Source: Arcobacter caeni
Lineage (GTDB): Bacteria > Campylobacterota > Campylobacteria > Campylobacterales > Arcobacteraceae
Direction of reading: 5' to 3'
Assembly: GCF_003063245.1 (NCBI RefSeq)
Contig: NZ_MUXE01000002.1
Location: 124,001 to 188,000, forward strand
DNA: 64,000 bases
In this document: positions 20,414 to 29,036 of the stretch, in pieces
Numbering within the stretch: the first letter of the stretch is position 1
Layout: each line of letters begins with the position of its first letter
The notes under the pieces: model-generated
The model's database searches: none
What the model was told of the DNA's origin: nothing
Seen by the model: the letters and a program-made list of their open reading frames with translations, nothing else
Position numbers and translations under genes: made by a program

Positions 20414-22027
20414 ATGTTAGGAATTATTGTTGCAACAACACTTATTACTCTAGTTTTAAATCTAATATTAAAAAAAGTGCAATTACCCACAATTATTGGA
20501 TATATTTTAACAGGTACAATTATTGCCTACACTTTTAATTTACACTCAGCTGCTGATAATCATGAATTAAAAGAGATTGCAGAGTTTGGAGTAGTTTTTT
20601 TAATGTTTACAATAGGTTTAGAATTTTCTTTAAATCATTTAAAAAAAATCAGAAGAGAAGTGTTTTTTACAGGAACTTTACAAATTGTAATAACGACAAT
20701 TTTTGTATATTTAATTGCAAGATTTGTAATAGGATTTAATACTCAAACGGCGTTAATTATTGGAACAGTTTTATCATTATCTTCAACGGCAATTGTTTTA
20801 AAAACTTTTAATGAAACAAAAGAAATAAATAAACCACATGGAAGAAGAGTTTTTGGAATTTTAATCATGCAAGATATTGCAGTTATTCCAATACTTTTAA
20901 TGATTTCATTTTTTTCTATGACAGAAGAAGGGGCTTTGATTTTTACTATTGGAAAAACTATTTTAGCTGCTATTGTGTTATTGGCTTTATTATATTTTAG
21001 TGGTAGATATTTGTTAGAGCCATTTTTAAGATATGTATCAGGTACAAAATCTGATGAATTATTTGTAGCTTCTGTTTTACTTTTAGCTGTTGGGTCTGCT
21101 TATTTAGCATATTATTTTGGATTTTCATATTCTTTAGGAGCATTTATTGCAGGAATGATGATTTCAGAAACTAAATTTAAACATCAAGTTGAAGCTGACC
21201 TTATTCCTTTTAGAAATATACTTTTAGGTGTGTTTTTTATAACAGTTGGGTTACAGATAAATTTTAAAGTAATTTTTGAATATGCTTGGATTATTGCTAT
21301 TTTGTTACCTTTAGTTATGGGATTAAAATTTGTAGTAATTTATACTCTCGTAAGATATGAAGATAATAAAAGAGTAGCTTTTAAAACAGCACTTTCTTTG
21401 ATACAAATAGGTGAATTTTCATTGGCTATTTTAGAACTTGCGCGTAGTCAAAATTTAATTGATATAACATATTCTCAAATATTAATCGTAACAATTGTAA
21501 TATCAATGATTTTAACACCAATTATTCTAAAAAATCTTTCAAAAGCAACGGCTAGATTAATTCCTGAAGATGTTATGATGATAACAAATACATATAATGT
21601 CGCGAAAGATACAGAAAATCATGTTGTTGTTTTAGGATATGGAAGATTTGGTCAGGCAATTGTTGAAGAGTTAAAAACATTTGGTCAAAATTATGTTGTT
21701 TTAGAGCATAATGTAAAATTTTATCAAATAGGAAAAGACAAAGGCGAGCCAATAGTTTTTGGAAATGCGGCACAAAGACATATTTTAAATTCAATAAATA
21801 TCAAAAAAGCATCAGCAGTAATTGTGGCTGTTAATAATCCTGATATTTTACATCTTATTTGTCAAGCAGTTAATGATTTAACGCATAATAGTAAAACAAT
21901 TGTAACTGTTACAACAGATGAAGAAAGAGAGGCATTAAAAGGTCTGCATTTAAAACATGTTATTGTTGAAACAAAACAAATAGCAAGAGCAGTTGTTGAT
22001 GAAATAATGTATTGTAGGCTTACATAA
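20414..22027 (+). CDS. CPA2-family cation:proton antiporter with TrkA-N domain
   Basis: Membrane transporter of the KefB/KefC/Ybal group, likely exchanging potassium or sodium for protons. The first roughly 380 residues form about twelve helices and include the family stretch EFGVVFLMFTIGLEFSL and the conserved SLSSTAIVLKT. The C-terminal part is a cytoplasmic NAD-binding TrkA-N domain, starting VVVLGYGRFGQAIVEEL. Length of 537 aa fits. The start ATG has AAAGGA eight bases upstream. It ends in a bidirectional terminator shared with tonB. Whether it is glutathione-gated like KefC cannot be told from sequence. Confidence 0.87.
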   Translation: MLGIIVATTLITLVLNLILKKVQLPTIIGYILTGTIIAYTFNLHSAADNHELKEIAEFGVVFLMFTIGLEFSLNHLKKIRREVFFTGTLQIVITTIFVYLIARFVIGFNTQTALIIGTVLSLSSTAIVLKTFNETKEINKPHGRRVFGILIMQDIAVIPILLMISFFSMTEEGALIFTIGKTILAAIVLLALLYFSGRYLLEPFLRYVSGTKSDELFVASVLLLAVGSAYLAYYFGFSYSLGAFIAGMMISETKFKHQVEADLIPFRNILLGVFFITVGLQINFKVIFEYAWIIAILLPLVMGLKFVVIYTLVRYEDNKRVAFKTALSLIQIGEFSLAILELARSQNLIDITYSQILIVTIVISMILTPIILKNLSKATARLIPEDVMMITNTYNVAKDTENHVVVLGYGRFGQAIVEELKTFGQNYVVLEHNVKFYQIGKDKGEPIVFGNAAQRHILNSINIKKASAVIVAVNNPDILHLICQAVNDLTHNSKTIVTVTTDEEREALKGLHLKHVIVETKQIARAVVDEIMYCRLT

Positions 22028-22050
22028 CTAAAGATTAATTTCTTTAGTTA
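22025..22050. terminator. Bidirectional terminator between antiporter and tonB
   Basis: Arms AACTAAAGA (22026-22034) and TCTTTAGTT (22041-22049) are exact complements around an AT-only loop and include both stop codons of the converging genes. Confidence 0.75.
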
Positions 22051-22725
22051 TTTGATTTGATAAACAATAGGAACAGTTATTTCCCAACTGTTTTTATTTA
22101 ACTCTTTAGGAATTGGTTCAATTGCTTTTATATCAGTTAAAATTTTTAAAGCTGCTTCATCTAATTTATCAAAATCTGAACTTTTACTAATTTTTATATT
22201 TGTGATTTGTCCATCTTTTGAAAGAGTAAAAGTTACATAAACTTTTCCTTTTTGATTTAATCTTTTTGCGCTATTTGGATAAACCTTATTTTTTTCAATT
22301 TTAGCTCTTAATTGAGATAAATATAAAGCTTCAAGATTTTCTAGTTCATTTGAAATCGGAGTGTTTTCCACTGGTTTAATATTTGGAATAACTTCTTCTT
22401 TTGGCTCTTCAACAATCTGTTTTATTGGTTCTTGTATTGGTTTTTTATGTTCACGCTTTTTATCTTCATGTCTTTTTTCTTTTTTAGGTTTGTGAATTTT
22501 CTTTTCAACTATCGGCACAGGCTCAACTTCTTTCTCAGGCACAGGCTCACTAACACTTTCTTGAGGAGTTGGCTGTTGTTGTGCTACTTTAATATGATTA
22601 ATTGAAATTATTCTTTCTTCTTTTTCAGGAATAATTACTGAATCAGCAAAAAGAAAAAAGAAAAAAAATACAGCAAATAGGTATAAAACCATAGTTATAA
22701 AAAATGAGTTTAAATATCTAGTCAT
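22048..22725 (-). CDS. tonB: TonB energy-transducing protein
   Basis: Periplasm-spanning protein that passes proton-motive energy from ExbBD to outer-membrane receptors. It has one N-terminal helix (about residues 8-27), a Pro/Glu/Lys-rich linker (about 50-120, with many KK, EP and PI pairs) and a C-terminal TonB domain with VYPNSAKRLNQKGKVYVTF and EAALKI. Length of 225 aa is typical. Its ATG overlaps the exbD stop by four bases. Two TonB-dependent receptors lie in this window (37449-39503 and 43757-46045), so local partners are at hand. Confidence 0.92.
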   Translation of the reverse strand: MTRYLNSFFITMVLYLFAVFFFFFLFADSVIIPEKEERIISINHIKVAQQQPTPQESVSEPVPEKEVEPVPIVEKKIHKPKKEKRHEDKKREHKKPIQEPIKQIVEEPKEEVIPNIKPVENTPISNELENLEALYLSQLRAKIEKNKVYPNSAKRLNQKGKVYVTFTLSKDGQITNIKISKSSDFDKLDEAALKILTDIKAIEPIPKELNKNSWEITVPIVYQIK

Positions 22726-23099
22726 TTTTTCGTCACTATTGAAACATTTGAAAAATTATGTTTTTTTAATAAATCTAAAACTTGAACAAAAGATTCAAAC
22801 TTTGTATTTTTATCTGTATTTATATGTATTGGAGTTTCTTTTGATGATAATAAAATTATTCTTTCTACATCTTCTAAGATTTCTACTTTATTTTCAATAA
22901 GTATTTCACCATTTTCTTGAATAACTAAAATTATCTCTTTATCTGGTTTTAGATTGTCTGCATTTGAAGCAGTTGGTAAAGATATAGGAATAATACCTTT
23001 TGAAATAAAGGTAGATGTTAATAAAACAATTGCTAAAAGTACAAGTAAAACATCAATAAATGGTATTACATTTATTGAATCATATTTCTTCAGTTTCAT
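22722..23099 (-). CDS. exbD: Biopolymer transport protein ExbD
   Basis: Inner-membrane component of the TonB motor. The single helix near the N-terminus contains the proton-path aspartate in INVIPFIDVLLVLLAIVLL (Asp16). The rest is a small periplasmic domain. Length of 125 aa is normal. It overlaps exbB by 20 bp and tonB by four, showing a compact exbB-exbD-tonB operon. Confidence 0.93.
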   Translation of the reverse strand: MKLKKYDSINVIPFIDVLLVLLAIVLLTSTFISKGIIPISLPTASNADNLKPDKEIILVIQENGEILIENKVEILEDVERIILLSSKETPIHINTDKNTKFESFVQVLDLLKKHNFSNVSIVTKK

Positions 23100-23511
23100 A
23101 TAAACTCTCCAAAACTTCGGCGTATCTACTTAAAATATTATAAAATACCATTGAAATAATTGCCACAACTAAACCAACTGCAGTGGCTTTTAAAGCTAAA
23201 GCTAAAGATGCCATAATTTTAGCAGCTTCTATGTCACCATTACTCATAGTCATAAATGTAAGCATAATTGCTAACACAGTTCCAAGTAGTCCAATATAAG
23301 GAGAATTTGAAGCAATAGTGCCTATAATTGTAAGATGTTTTGTTAATGCAACATCTAAGTGTTTCTTATTTTTATAAGAAGTTATGTTGATTTTTTTATA
23401 AAAGAAAATTCTTTCTATAAAAAACCAAACAGCAATAAAACTCATAAAAACAAGAAGTCCTATTACTCCATAGTCAACTGTATGTTTTAGAGTTTCTATA
23501 TTCATATCCAT
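23080..23511 (-). CDS. exbB: Biopolymer transport protein ExbB
   Basis: Proton-channel subunit of the TonB motor, with three membrane helices. The conserved GTIASNSPYIGLLGTVLAIM stretch and the ALALKATAVGLVVAI helix are typical of ExbB/TolQ/MotA proteins. At 143 aa it is the short Campylobacterota form. ATG 23511 has AAAGGA nine bases upstream; a second ATG lies two codons in. It is the first gene of the operon, and a Fur-box-like palindrome lies about 50 bp upstream, so iron repression is likely. Confidence 0.92.
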   Translation of the reverse strand: MDMNIETLKHTVDYGVIGLLVFMSFIAVWFFIERIFFYKKINITSYKNKKHLDVALTKHLTIIGTIASNSPYIGLLGTVLAIMLTFMTMSNGDIEAAKIMASLALALKATAVGLVVAIISMVFYNILSRYAEVLESLYETEEI

Positions 23512-23558
23512 TTTTGCGATCCTTTTTAGATTTTATAAAGGGAATAATAATACAATAT

Positions 23559-23573
23559 TGATAATAATTATCT
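23559..23573. promoter_or_regulatory. Fur box upstream of exbB
   Basis: TGATAATAATTATCT matches the 7-1-7 consensus TGATAATnATTATCA at 13 of 14 scored positions. It lies between divergent exbB and the tolC-like gene, nearer exbB. Confidence 0.75.
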
Positions 23574-23658
23574 TAATTGAAATAGAAAGTTAATATTTTG
23601 TTAAAGATTCATTAAAACAAATCATATACAATTGCGATAATTAAAAAAAGGAGCTTTT

Positions 23659-24840
23659 TTGAAGAAAATTATTATTCCTTCTTTACTTTGTTCTTTACTC
23701 TTTTCAAATGAGTTAGATCTTTTGCAAAAAGATAAAAAAGAGTTAAGACAAATAGAAAAAGAAGTTATACAAAAGAAGTACGAGAGTGCAAAAGATGATT
23801 GGATTGGAACAATTAATTTAAGTTCAAGTTTGGGTAAAAGCCGTGATTTTACAGTAAGTGAAAATTCAGATATGAATAGAAGTGTTGGGTTGAGTTTAAC
23901 CCAAAGTATATATGAATCAGGTGGAATAGAATTAGGAATTAAATATGCTAACGAAGAGTTGATTTCAGAAACAATAGCATGGGAAAATGAGAATATTGCG
24001 ATTTTACAAACTATTTTTGAAACACTTTTAAATATAAAAAAACTAAAGCTTCAAATAGAACAAAGTGATTATGCATTAAAAAATAAAGATATAGAACTTA
24101 TTTTAAAAAGAATTCAATATGAAGCAGGAAAAGTTGATATTATTGATTTGAATAATGCAATTATGTCAAAAAACAATCAACAAAAAGAGAATATTTCTTT
24201 AAAAAATTCTTTAAAAGATAAAGAATATGAACTATCAAAATATACTAGTTTTAAATATGATGAAATAAAAATCATTGATTTTAGAATTATTGATAAAAAT
24301 AAATTTGTAAAAGATAATTTAAATATTAGATATGAAAACTCAAAAATTAATCTATTTGATACAAGTTATAAACAACTAAAAAGTTCATATTTACCAAAAG
24401 TAAGTTTAAGTACAAATGCTACATATAAAAATAATGAAAATCAAGAAAATAATGAGGCCGGAAGTATTGGATTAACTGCTTCAATGCCTTTATTTGATAT
24501 TACAAAAGATGCAAAACTAGAGAAATCAAAACTGGAAGTATTAAAACAAAAAGTAAATGTAACGGATATACAAAATGAGTTAGTTTATGAATATGAACAA
24601 ATTTTAGCTCAAATAAATACTTATGAAGAGCAGGGGAAAACTATTGCTAGTAATTTAAAATTATATGATGATTTGATTATGGTTAATAAAAGTTCAAATT
24701 CTGCTGGAATGACTTCTGATTTTGATTTAGAAGTTTTACAAAATACAAAAATAATAAATGAATATGATTTACAAATAAATGATATTAATAAAAAACTTCA
24801 ATACTCAAAACTATACTTTAAAACAAAGGCTGATATTTAA
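23659..24840 (+). CDS. TolC-family outer-membrane efflux protein
   Basis: Outer-membrane channel for a tripartite exporter. A short hydrophobic signal (IIIPSLLCSLLFS) is followed by long helical stretches arranged as two similar halves, as in TolC-type barrels with helical tunnels. Length of 393 aa is slightly short. The start is TTG at 23659 behind AAGGAGC. Its stop overlaps the ATG of the adaptor gene. The following MacA-like and MacB-like genes make the partner assignment firm. The exbB Fur box lies 86 bp upstream and could also affect this promoter, though it is further from it. Confidence 0.87.
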   Translation: MKKIIIPSLLCSLLFSNELDLLQKDKKELRQIEKEVIQKKYESAKDDWIGTINLSSSLGKSRDFTVSENSDMNRSVGLSLTQSIYESGGIELGIKYANEELISETIAWENENIAILQTIFETLLNIKKLKLQIEQSDYALKNKDIELILKRIQYEAGKVDIIDLNNAIMSKNNQQKENISLKNSLKDKEYELSKYTSFKYDEIKIIDFRIIDKNKFVKDNLNIRYENSKINLFDTSYKQLKSSYLPKVSLSTNATYKNNENQENNEAGSIGLTASMPLFDITKDAKLEKSKLEVLKQKVNVTDIQNELVYEYEQILAQINTYEEQGKTIASNLKLYDDLIMVNKSSNSAGMTSDFDLEVLQNTKIINEYDLQINDINKKLQYSKLYFKTKADI

Positions 24841-26102
24841 TGAATACAAATTTACAAAATGAATTAAATAATTATTCAAATAAAAATTCTTGGAAAAAAT
24901 ATTATTTTATAATTTTTATAATTTTATGTTTAGCTACAGGATTTTATTACTTTTTTATAAATAAAACACAAAAAGTAGAAATTGCTTCATATAATATGAA
25001 AAAAGTAACTCGTGGAGATTTGTCTGTAATTGTAAGTGCCACTGGAACTTTAAATCCAACAAATAGTGTTGAAATTGGGGTTGAAGTATCAGGAACATTA
25101 AAAGAGATTTATGTTGATTTTAATGATGAAGTTGAAGTAGGGCAACTTTTAGCTGTACTTGATACAAGAAAACTACAATCAGATGTAGATGGACAATTAG
25201 CCTCTTTAGCTATTGCAAAAGCTAATTCTAAAGAGAGTGAAGTGAATCTTAGAAATAAAAAAGTAGTTTATGATAGAACTTTAAAGATGTATAACAGTTC
25301 AGGTGGAAAATATCCCTCAATAAATGAGCTTGATGATACAAGATTTGCTTATGAAGCTGCTTCTTCATCTTTGGAGGCTTCAAAAGCTAAAGTTCAACAA
25401 TCTGAATCTACTTTAAAAACATCATTACAAAATTTAGATAAAGCATATGTAAAATCTTCAATCAAAGGAATAGTTTTAAATAGAGCTGTTGAAGTTGGAC
25501 AAACTTTAGCAGCTACAATGTCTGCTCCAAAATTATTTACTTTGGCAAAAGATTTGACTCAAATGGATTTAATTATAAGTATTGATGAATCAGATGTTTC
25601 TGATATAAAAAAAGATTTAGCTGTAACTTTCTCTGTGGATGCTTATCCTAATAGAACTTTTAAAGGAAAAATAAAACAAGTAAGACTAAATCCTGTTACT
25701 GTTAATGGAGTTGTTACTTATGAAACAATTGTTGGAGTTGAAAATGAAGAGTTACTTTTAAGACCTGGAATGACAGCAACTGCACAAATTATTACAAAAC
25801 AAAGTATTGACAAATTAATTATTCCAAATACAGCTTTAAGATTTAAACCAAAAATTCAAACTGAACAAAAAACAAATACGATGAATTTTTCGCAAGGACC
25901 TAGACGACCACAAGGTGGAAATGCACCTAAAGAAATGGCTAAAAAAGAGTTTTTACCTATATATATTTTAGAAAATAATCAACCCAAAAAGATTATGGTA
26001 AAGGTTTTGGAAACAGATGGAAAATCAACAACTGTTGAATCTAATGATTTAAAAATTGATGATGAGCTAATTGTTTCACAAAAGAGTGATAATGCAAAGT
26101 AA
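24840..26102 (+). CDS. macA: Periplasmic adaptor of a MacAB-type exporter
   Basis: Membrane-fusion protein linking the MacB-like ABC pump to the TolC-like channel. One N-terminal helix (about residues 22-40) anchors it. A lipoyl-like half follows (SATGTLNPTNSVEIGVEVSG), then a helical hairpin (about 110-190), the second lipoyl half (VKSSIKGIVLNRAVEVGQTL) and beta-barrel domains with LRPGMTATAQI. Length of 420 aa fits. It overlaps its neighbours on both sides. Substrate not predictable; macrolide, peptide and siderophore exporters share this layout. Confidence 0.87.
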   Translation: MNTNLQNELNNYSNKNSWKKYYFIIFIILCLATGFYYFFINKTQKVEIASYNMKKVTRGDLSVIVSATGTLNPTNSVEIGVEVSGTLKEIYVDFNDEVEVGQLLAVLDTRKLQSDVDGQLASLAIAKANSKESEVNLRNKKVVYDRTLKMYNSSGGKYPSINELDDTRFAYEAASSSLEASKAKVQQSESTLKTSLQNLDKAYVKSSIKGIVLNRAVEVGQTLAATMSAPKLFTLAKDLTQMDLIISIDESDVSDIKKDLAVTFSVDAYPNRTFKGKIKQVRLNPVTVNGVVTYETIVGVENEELLLRPGMTATAQIITKQSIDKLIIPNTALRFKPKIQTEQKTNTMNFSQGPRRPQGGNAPKEMAKKEFLPIYILENNQPKKIMVKVLETDGKSTTVESNDLKIDDELIVSQKSDNAK

Positions 26103-26796
26103 AAAAACTATTATTGAATTCAAAAATATAGTTAAAACTTATGGAATTGGGGATGCTAAAACCTATGCTTTAAATGGTGTAAATCTTTCTATAAAAGAAG
26201 GAGAATTTGTAGCTATTATGGGAGCTAGTGGAAGTGGAAAATCAACTGCTATGAATATGATAGGATGTTTAGATAAACCAAGTAGCGGGGAATATTTATT
26301 TAATGGAATTAATGTAGAAAATTTAAATAGAAATCAAATGGCACTTTTACGAAGAACCTATTTAGGATTTGTTTTTCAAAGTTTTAATCTTTTAGGAAGA
26401 ACAAGTGCTTTAGAAAATGTTGAACTTCCCTTAGTTTATAGAAAAATTCCATCTAAACAAAGAAAAGAGTTAGCCTTTGAAGCATTAAGTAAAGTAGGGC
26501 TTCAAAGTGTCGTTAATAACACTCCTGCTCAACTTTCAGGTGGACAACAACAACGAGTTGCAATTGCAAGAGCTATTGTTTCATCTCCTTTAGTATTATT
26601 AGCAGATGAACCAACAGGAAATCTTGATAGTATAAAAAGTATGGAAATTATGAATTTATTAAAACAGTTAAATGAAGATGAAAATATCACCGTAATTATG
26701 GTAACACATGAAGAAGAAATGGCATCTTTTGCAAATAGAATTATATATTTTAGAGATGGACATATTGAAGATAGTTTAAAAAAAGGATTTAAATAA
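26092..26796 (+). CDS. ABC transporter ATP-binding protein, MacB/LolD type
   Basis: ATPase subunit of the exporter. Walker A is GASGSGKST, the signature is LSGGQQQRVAIARAI, Walker B is VLLADEPTGNLD, and the H-loop is VTHEEE. The pattern is that of the MacB/LolD/FtsE group. The open frame extends to 26071, but ATG 26092 has AAAGAGTG just upstream and yields the expected N-terminus, giving 234 aa. It overlaps the adaptor gene and abuts the permease gene, so nucleotide-binding and membrane parts are separate polypeptides here, unlike fused E. coli MacB. Confidence 0.92.
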   Translation: MQSKKTIIEFKNIVKTYGIGDAKTYALNGVNLSIKEGEFVAIMGASGSGKSTAMNMIGCLDKPSSGEYLFNGINVENLNRNQMALLRRTYLGFVFQSFNLLGRTSALENVELPLVYRKIPSKQRKELAFEALSKVGLQSVVNNTPAQLSGGQQQRVAIARAIVSSPLVLLADEPTGNLDSIKSMEIMNLLKQLNEDENITVIMVTHEEEMASFANRIIYFRDGHIEDSLKKGFK

Positions 26797-28007
26797 TGTT
26801 AATAAATGCCTTTTTAATAGCTATAAAAGAGATAAAAAGAAATCTTTTAAGATCATTTCTTACAATTCTTGGGATTGTAATTGGGGTTGCATCTGTTATT
26901 GCTATGGTAATGATAGGTGATGGAACAACTGAAAATGTAAAACAAAGTATTTCCAAACTTGGAACAAATATGTTGACTCTTAGAGTTGGGCAAGAGAAGC
27001 GTGGAGGTCCAAGAGAAGATAATAGTGCAAAACCATTTACTGAAGGTGATATTAGTGCTATAAAAAATGAAGTTCAAAATATAAAAGCAGTTGCAGCAGA
27101 AAATTCAACTAAAATAAATATTGTTTATGGAAATAAAAGTATGAGTTCTTCTGTTATTGGAACAAGTAACGATTATTTTATAATCAAGGATTGGGAAGTT
27201 ACAGATGGAAGAATTTTTGATGAACATGAATTAAGTAATGGAAAATCATCTTGCTTAATAGGTACTTCTATATTAAAACAACTTTTTGGTGAAGAGAACG
27301 CAATTGGCGTAAATATAAGACTTAAAAATCTAAGTTGTAATGTAATTGGAATTTTAAAATCAAAAGGGGCAGCGGCTTTTGGAAATGATCAAGATGAAAT
27401 AATAATAATTCCACTTAAAATGTATCAACAAAAAATCAAGGGAGATAAAGATATTTCATCAATTTTGATTTCAATAACAGATGGAGAATTTATTGAAAAT
27501 GCAAAAACTGAAATAACATCTTTAATGCAAGAAAGAAGAAGTTTAAGAGTTGATGAACCTGATAATTTTCATATTAGAGATATGCAAGAAACACTTTCAG
27601 CAATGACATCAACAACAAAAATGTTAACTTATCTTTTAGGCTCAATTGCAGGAATTTCTTTACTTGTTGGAGGAATTGGAATTATGAATATAATGTTAGT
27701 TTCCGTAACTGAGCGAACCAGAGAAATAGGAACAAGACTTGCTATTGGTGCTATGGAAAATGAAGTTTTACTTCAATTTCTAGTTGAAGCTATTGTTTTA
27801 TCAACTTTGGGTGGAATAATAGGAATAATCTTAGGTTTAGGTATTGGATATGGAACTGTAATTATGATAGATTTACCATTTATCATAAACAATCAAATAA
27901 TTATGATTTCATTTTTCTTCTCGACACTTATTGGAGTTGTTTTTGGATATTTTCCTGCTAGAAAAGCAGCAAGATTAAATCCTATTGATGCTTTAAGATA
28001 TGAATAA
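26796..28007 (+). CDS. MacB-like ABC transporter permease
   Basis: Membrane subunit with one N-terminal helix (about residues 18-40), a large periplasmic MacB_PCD domain (about 50-275) and three C-terminal helices that carry the FtsX signature (IGIMNIMLVSVTERTREIG). Length is 403 aa. The stop is followed by a strong bidirectional terminator. With the three upstream genes it forms a complete tolC-macA-ATPase-permease operon. Confidence 0.92.
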   Translation: MLINAFLIAIKEIKRNLLRSFLTILGIVIGVASVIAMVMIGDGTTENVKQSISKLGTNMLTLRVGQEKRGGPREDNSAKPFTEGDISAIKNEVQNIKAVAAENSTKINIVYGNKSMSSSVIGTSNDYFIIKDWEVTDGRIFDEHELSNGKSSCLIGTSILKQLFGEENAIGVNIRLKNLSCNVIGILKSKGAAAFGNDQDEIIIIPLKMYQQKIKGDKDISSILISITDGEFIENAKTEITSLMQERRSLRVDEPDNFHIRDMQETLSAMTSTTKMLTYLLGSIAGISLLVGGIGIMNIMLVSVTERTREIGTRLAIGAMENEVLLQFLVEAIVLSTLGGIIGIILGLGIGYGTVIMIDLPFIINNQIIMISFFFSTLIGVVFGYFPARKAARLNPIDALRYE

Positions 28008-28012
28008 ATTTG

Positions 28013-28049
28013 AAATAAAATCTTTTCTATTATAGAGAAGATTTTATTT
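28013..28049. terminator. Bidirectional terminator after the exporter operon
   Basis: Arms 28013-28029 and 28033-28049 pair along 17 bases with one G-T wobble (AAATAAAATCTT against AAGATTTTATTT at the base). It serves the MacB-like gene on the plus strand and the ankyrin gene on the minus strand, both of which end here. Confidence 0.8.
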
Positions 28050-28562
28050 TGATTGAAGGATTTTAAATTTTTGTATTAGATACTCTATTTTTAGATTGTG
28101 CGCTAGATTTAAGGCACTATTTCCTAGAAAATCTTCATGTTCTAAATTAGCACCATTATCAATTAGATAATTTATACTATTTAATTTATTATATAAAACT
28201 GCATAAATAATTGGAGTAGAATTTATATCATCTATTTCATTCAAATTTACACCACAATTTCTAAGGCATTTTATTACTTTTACATTGTCTTTATAAACAG
28301 CATAATTAATTGCTGATAAATTAGGTGAAACCTCTGTACTAATGTTTAGTTGCATTAGTTTTTCTATTGAAGAAATATTTCCTTTGTTTATCGCCCAAAA
28401 CAAAGCATTTCTTCCTCTAAAATCTTTTGTATTTATATCAATAACTTTGAGTGATAATACTTCTAATAAAGTATCCCACTTATCTTTTGTTATTAAAGTA
28501 AAGAAGATTTTATTTAACAGTTGTTCTTCTATGTTGTTATTTAAAAAGATATTATTAGACAT
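28044..28562 (-). CDS. Ankyrin-repeat protein
   Basis: Protein of 172 aa composed of about four ankyrin repeats, seen in the recurring pattern DFRGRNALFWAINKGN, NLSAINYAVYKDN, NSTPIIYAVLYNK and DFLGNSALNLAHN. No signal peptide, so it should be a cytoplasmic protein-binding scaffold. The start ATG has AAAGGAT six bases upstream. A near-consensus Fur box lies 17 bp before the start, pointing to iron control. Partner unknown; in other bacteria small ankyrin proteins sit beside catalases, but none is here. Confidence 0.83.
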   Translation of the reverse strand: MSNNIFLNNNIEEQLLNKIFFTLITKDKWDTLLEVLSLKVIDINTKDFRGRNALFWAINKGNISSIEKLMQLNISTEVSPNLSAINYAVYKDNVKVIKCLRNCGVNLNEIDDINSTPIIYAVLYNKLNSINYLIDNGANLEHEDFLGNSALNLAHNLKIEYLIQKFKILQSK

Positions 28563-28578
28563 TTTAAATCCTTTATAT

Positions 28579-28593
28579 TGATAATCAATATCA
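28579..28593. promoter_or_regulatory. Fur box upstream of the ankyrin gene
   Basis: TGATAATCAATATCA matches TGATAATnATTATCA at 13 of 14 scored positions and lies directly in front of the ankyrin gene start. Confidence 0.65.
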
Positions 28594-28624
28594 TAATATA
28601 AAGAATCTTAAGTGAAGTTTAAAT

Positions 28625-28855
28625 TTAGTCTATTTGAGGTTTTATTTCTTTTGATTGTTTAAGTTGTTTAGATTTTTTTGGTTGGTAAAGCATATGATGC
28701 CAAAGTGCAAAACCACAAAATGCAACACCAGCTACAACATGTACTTTTTTAGCTACGCTATTTTTCATGAACATAGAAGTTACAACAGTAGCACCAAGTG
28801 TTGCTGTCATTCCAATTTTTGCAGTTTCTTTTTGAAGTTCTAAATCAAATTTCAT
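28625..28855 (-). CDS. Small membrane protein in the iron cluster
   Basis: Protein of 76 aa. Residues 15-30 (GMTATLGATVVTSMFM) and 39-58 are hydrophobic, so one or two membrane segments are likely. The second ends in WHHMLY, whose paired histidines could bind metal or haem. The tail is Lys-rich and cytoplasmic by the positive-inside rule. It overlaps the end of the upstream 38-codon gene, and both lie behind two perfect Fur boxes. Family not recognised; the second helix recalls DUF4405-type haem-binding membrane helices, but too little is present to be sure. Confidence 0.7.
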   Translation of the reverse strand: MKFDLELQKETAKIGMTATLGATVVTSMFMKNSVAKKVHVVAGVAFCGFALWHHMLYQPKKSKQLKQSKEIKPQID

Positions 28856-28961
28856 CTCGTTGGTTCCTTTTTTTTCTTCGTTCCATTGTTTTTACGGTTT
28901 TAGTTACAGTTTTCATAGTTAATACAGCTGTTAATGCTGTTGCTAATAATAATATTGGCAT
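28845..28961 (-). CDS. 38-aa membrane microprotein
   Basis: Short gene with ATG at 28961, preceded by AAAAGGAA at good spacing, and TGA at 28845-28847. It encodes a hydrophobic N-terminal helix (MPILLLATALTAVLTM) and then a strongly basic tail rich in Lys and Arg. The stop overlaps the start of the 76-aa gene by eleven bases, as in coupled translation. It is the first gene after two perfect Fur boxes. Its placement and ribosome site make it credible despite its size. Function unknown; a basic single-helix peptide could associate with a membrane enzyme or compartment. Confidence 0.6.
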   Translation of the reverse strand: MPILLLATALTAVLTMKTVTKTVKTMERRKKRNQRDEI

Positions 28962-28972
28962 AGTATTCCTTT

Positions 28973-28987
28973 TGATAATAATTATCA
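28973..28987. promoter_or_regulatory. Perfect Fur box, proximal
   Basis: TGATAATAATTATCA is an exact 7-1-7 Fur consensus. It sits 12 bp upstream of the 38-aa gene start, in a position to block its ribosome or promoter region. Confidence 0.85.
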
Positions 28988-29017
28988 CAATTCTATCAAA
29001 GAAATCTTAAATAGAAC

Positions 29018-29032
29018 TGATAATTATTATCA
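29018..29032. promoter_or_regulatory. Perfect Fur box, distal
   Basis: TGATAATTATTATCA is a second exact Fur consensus, 45 bp from the first, just past the end of the P-type ATPase gene. Two boxes around one short promoter suggest tight iron repression of the two microproteins. Confidence 0.85.
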
Positions 29033-29036
29033 TATA

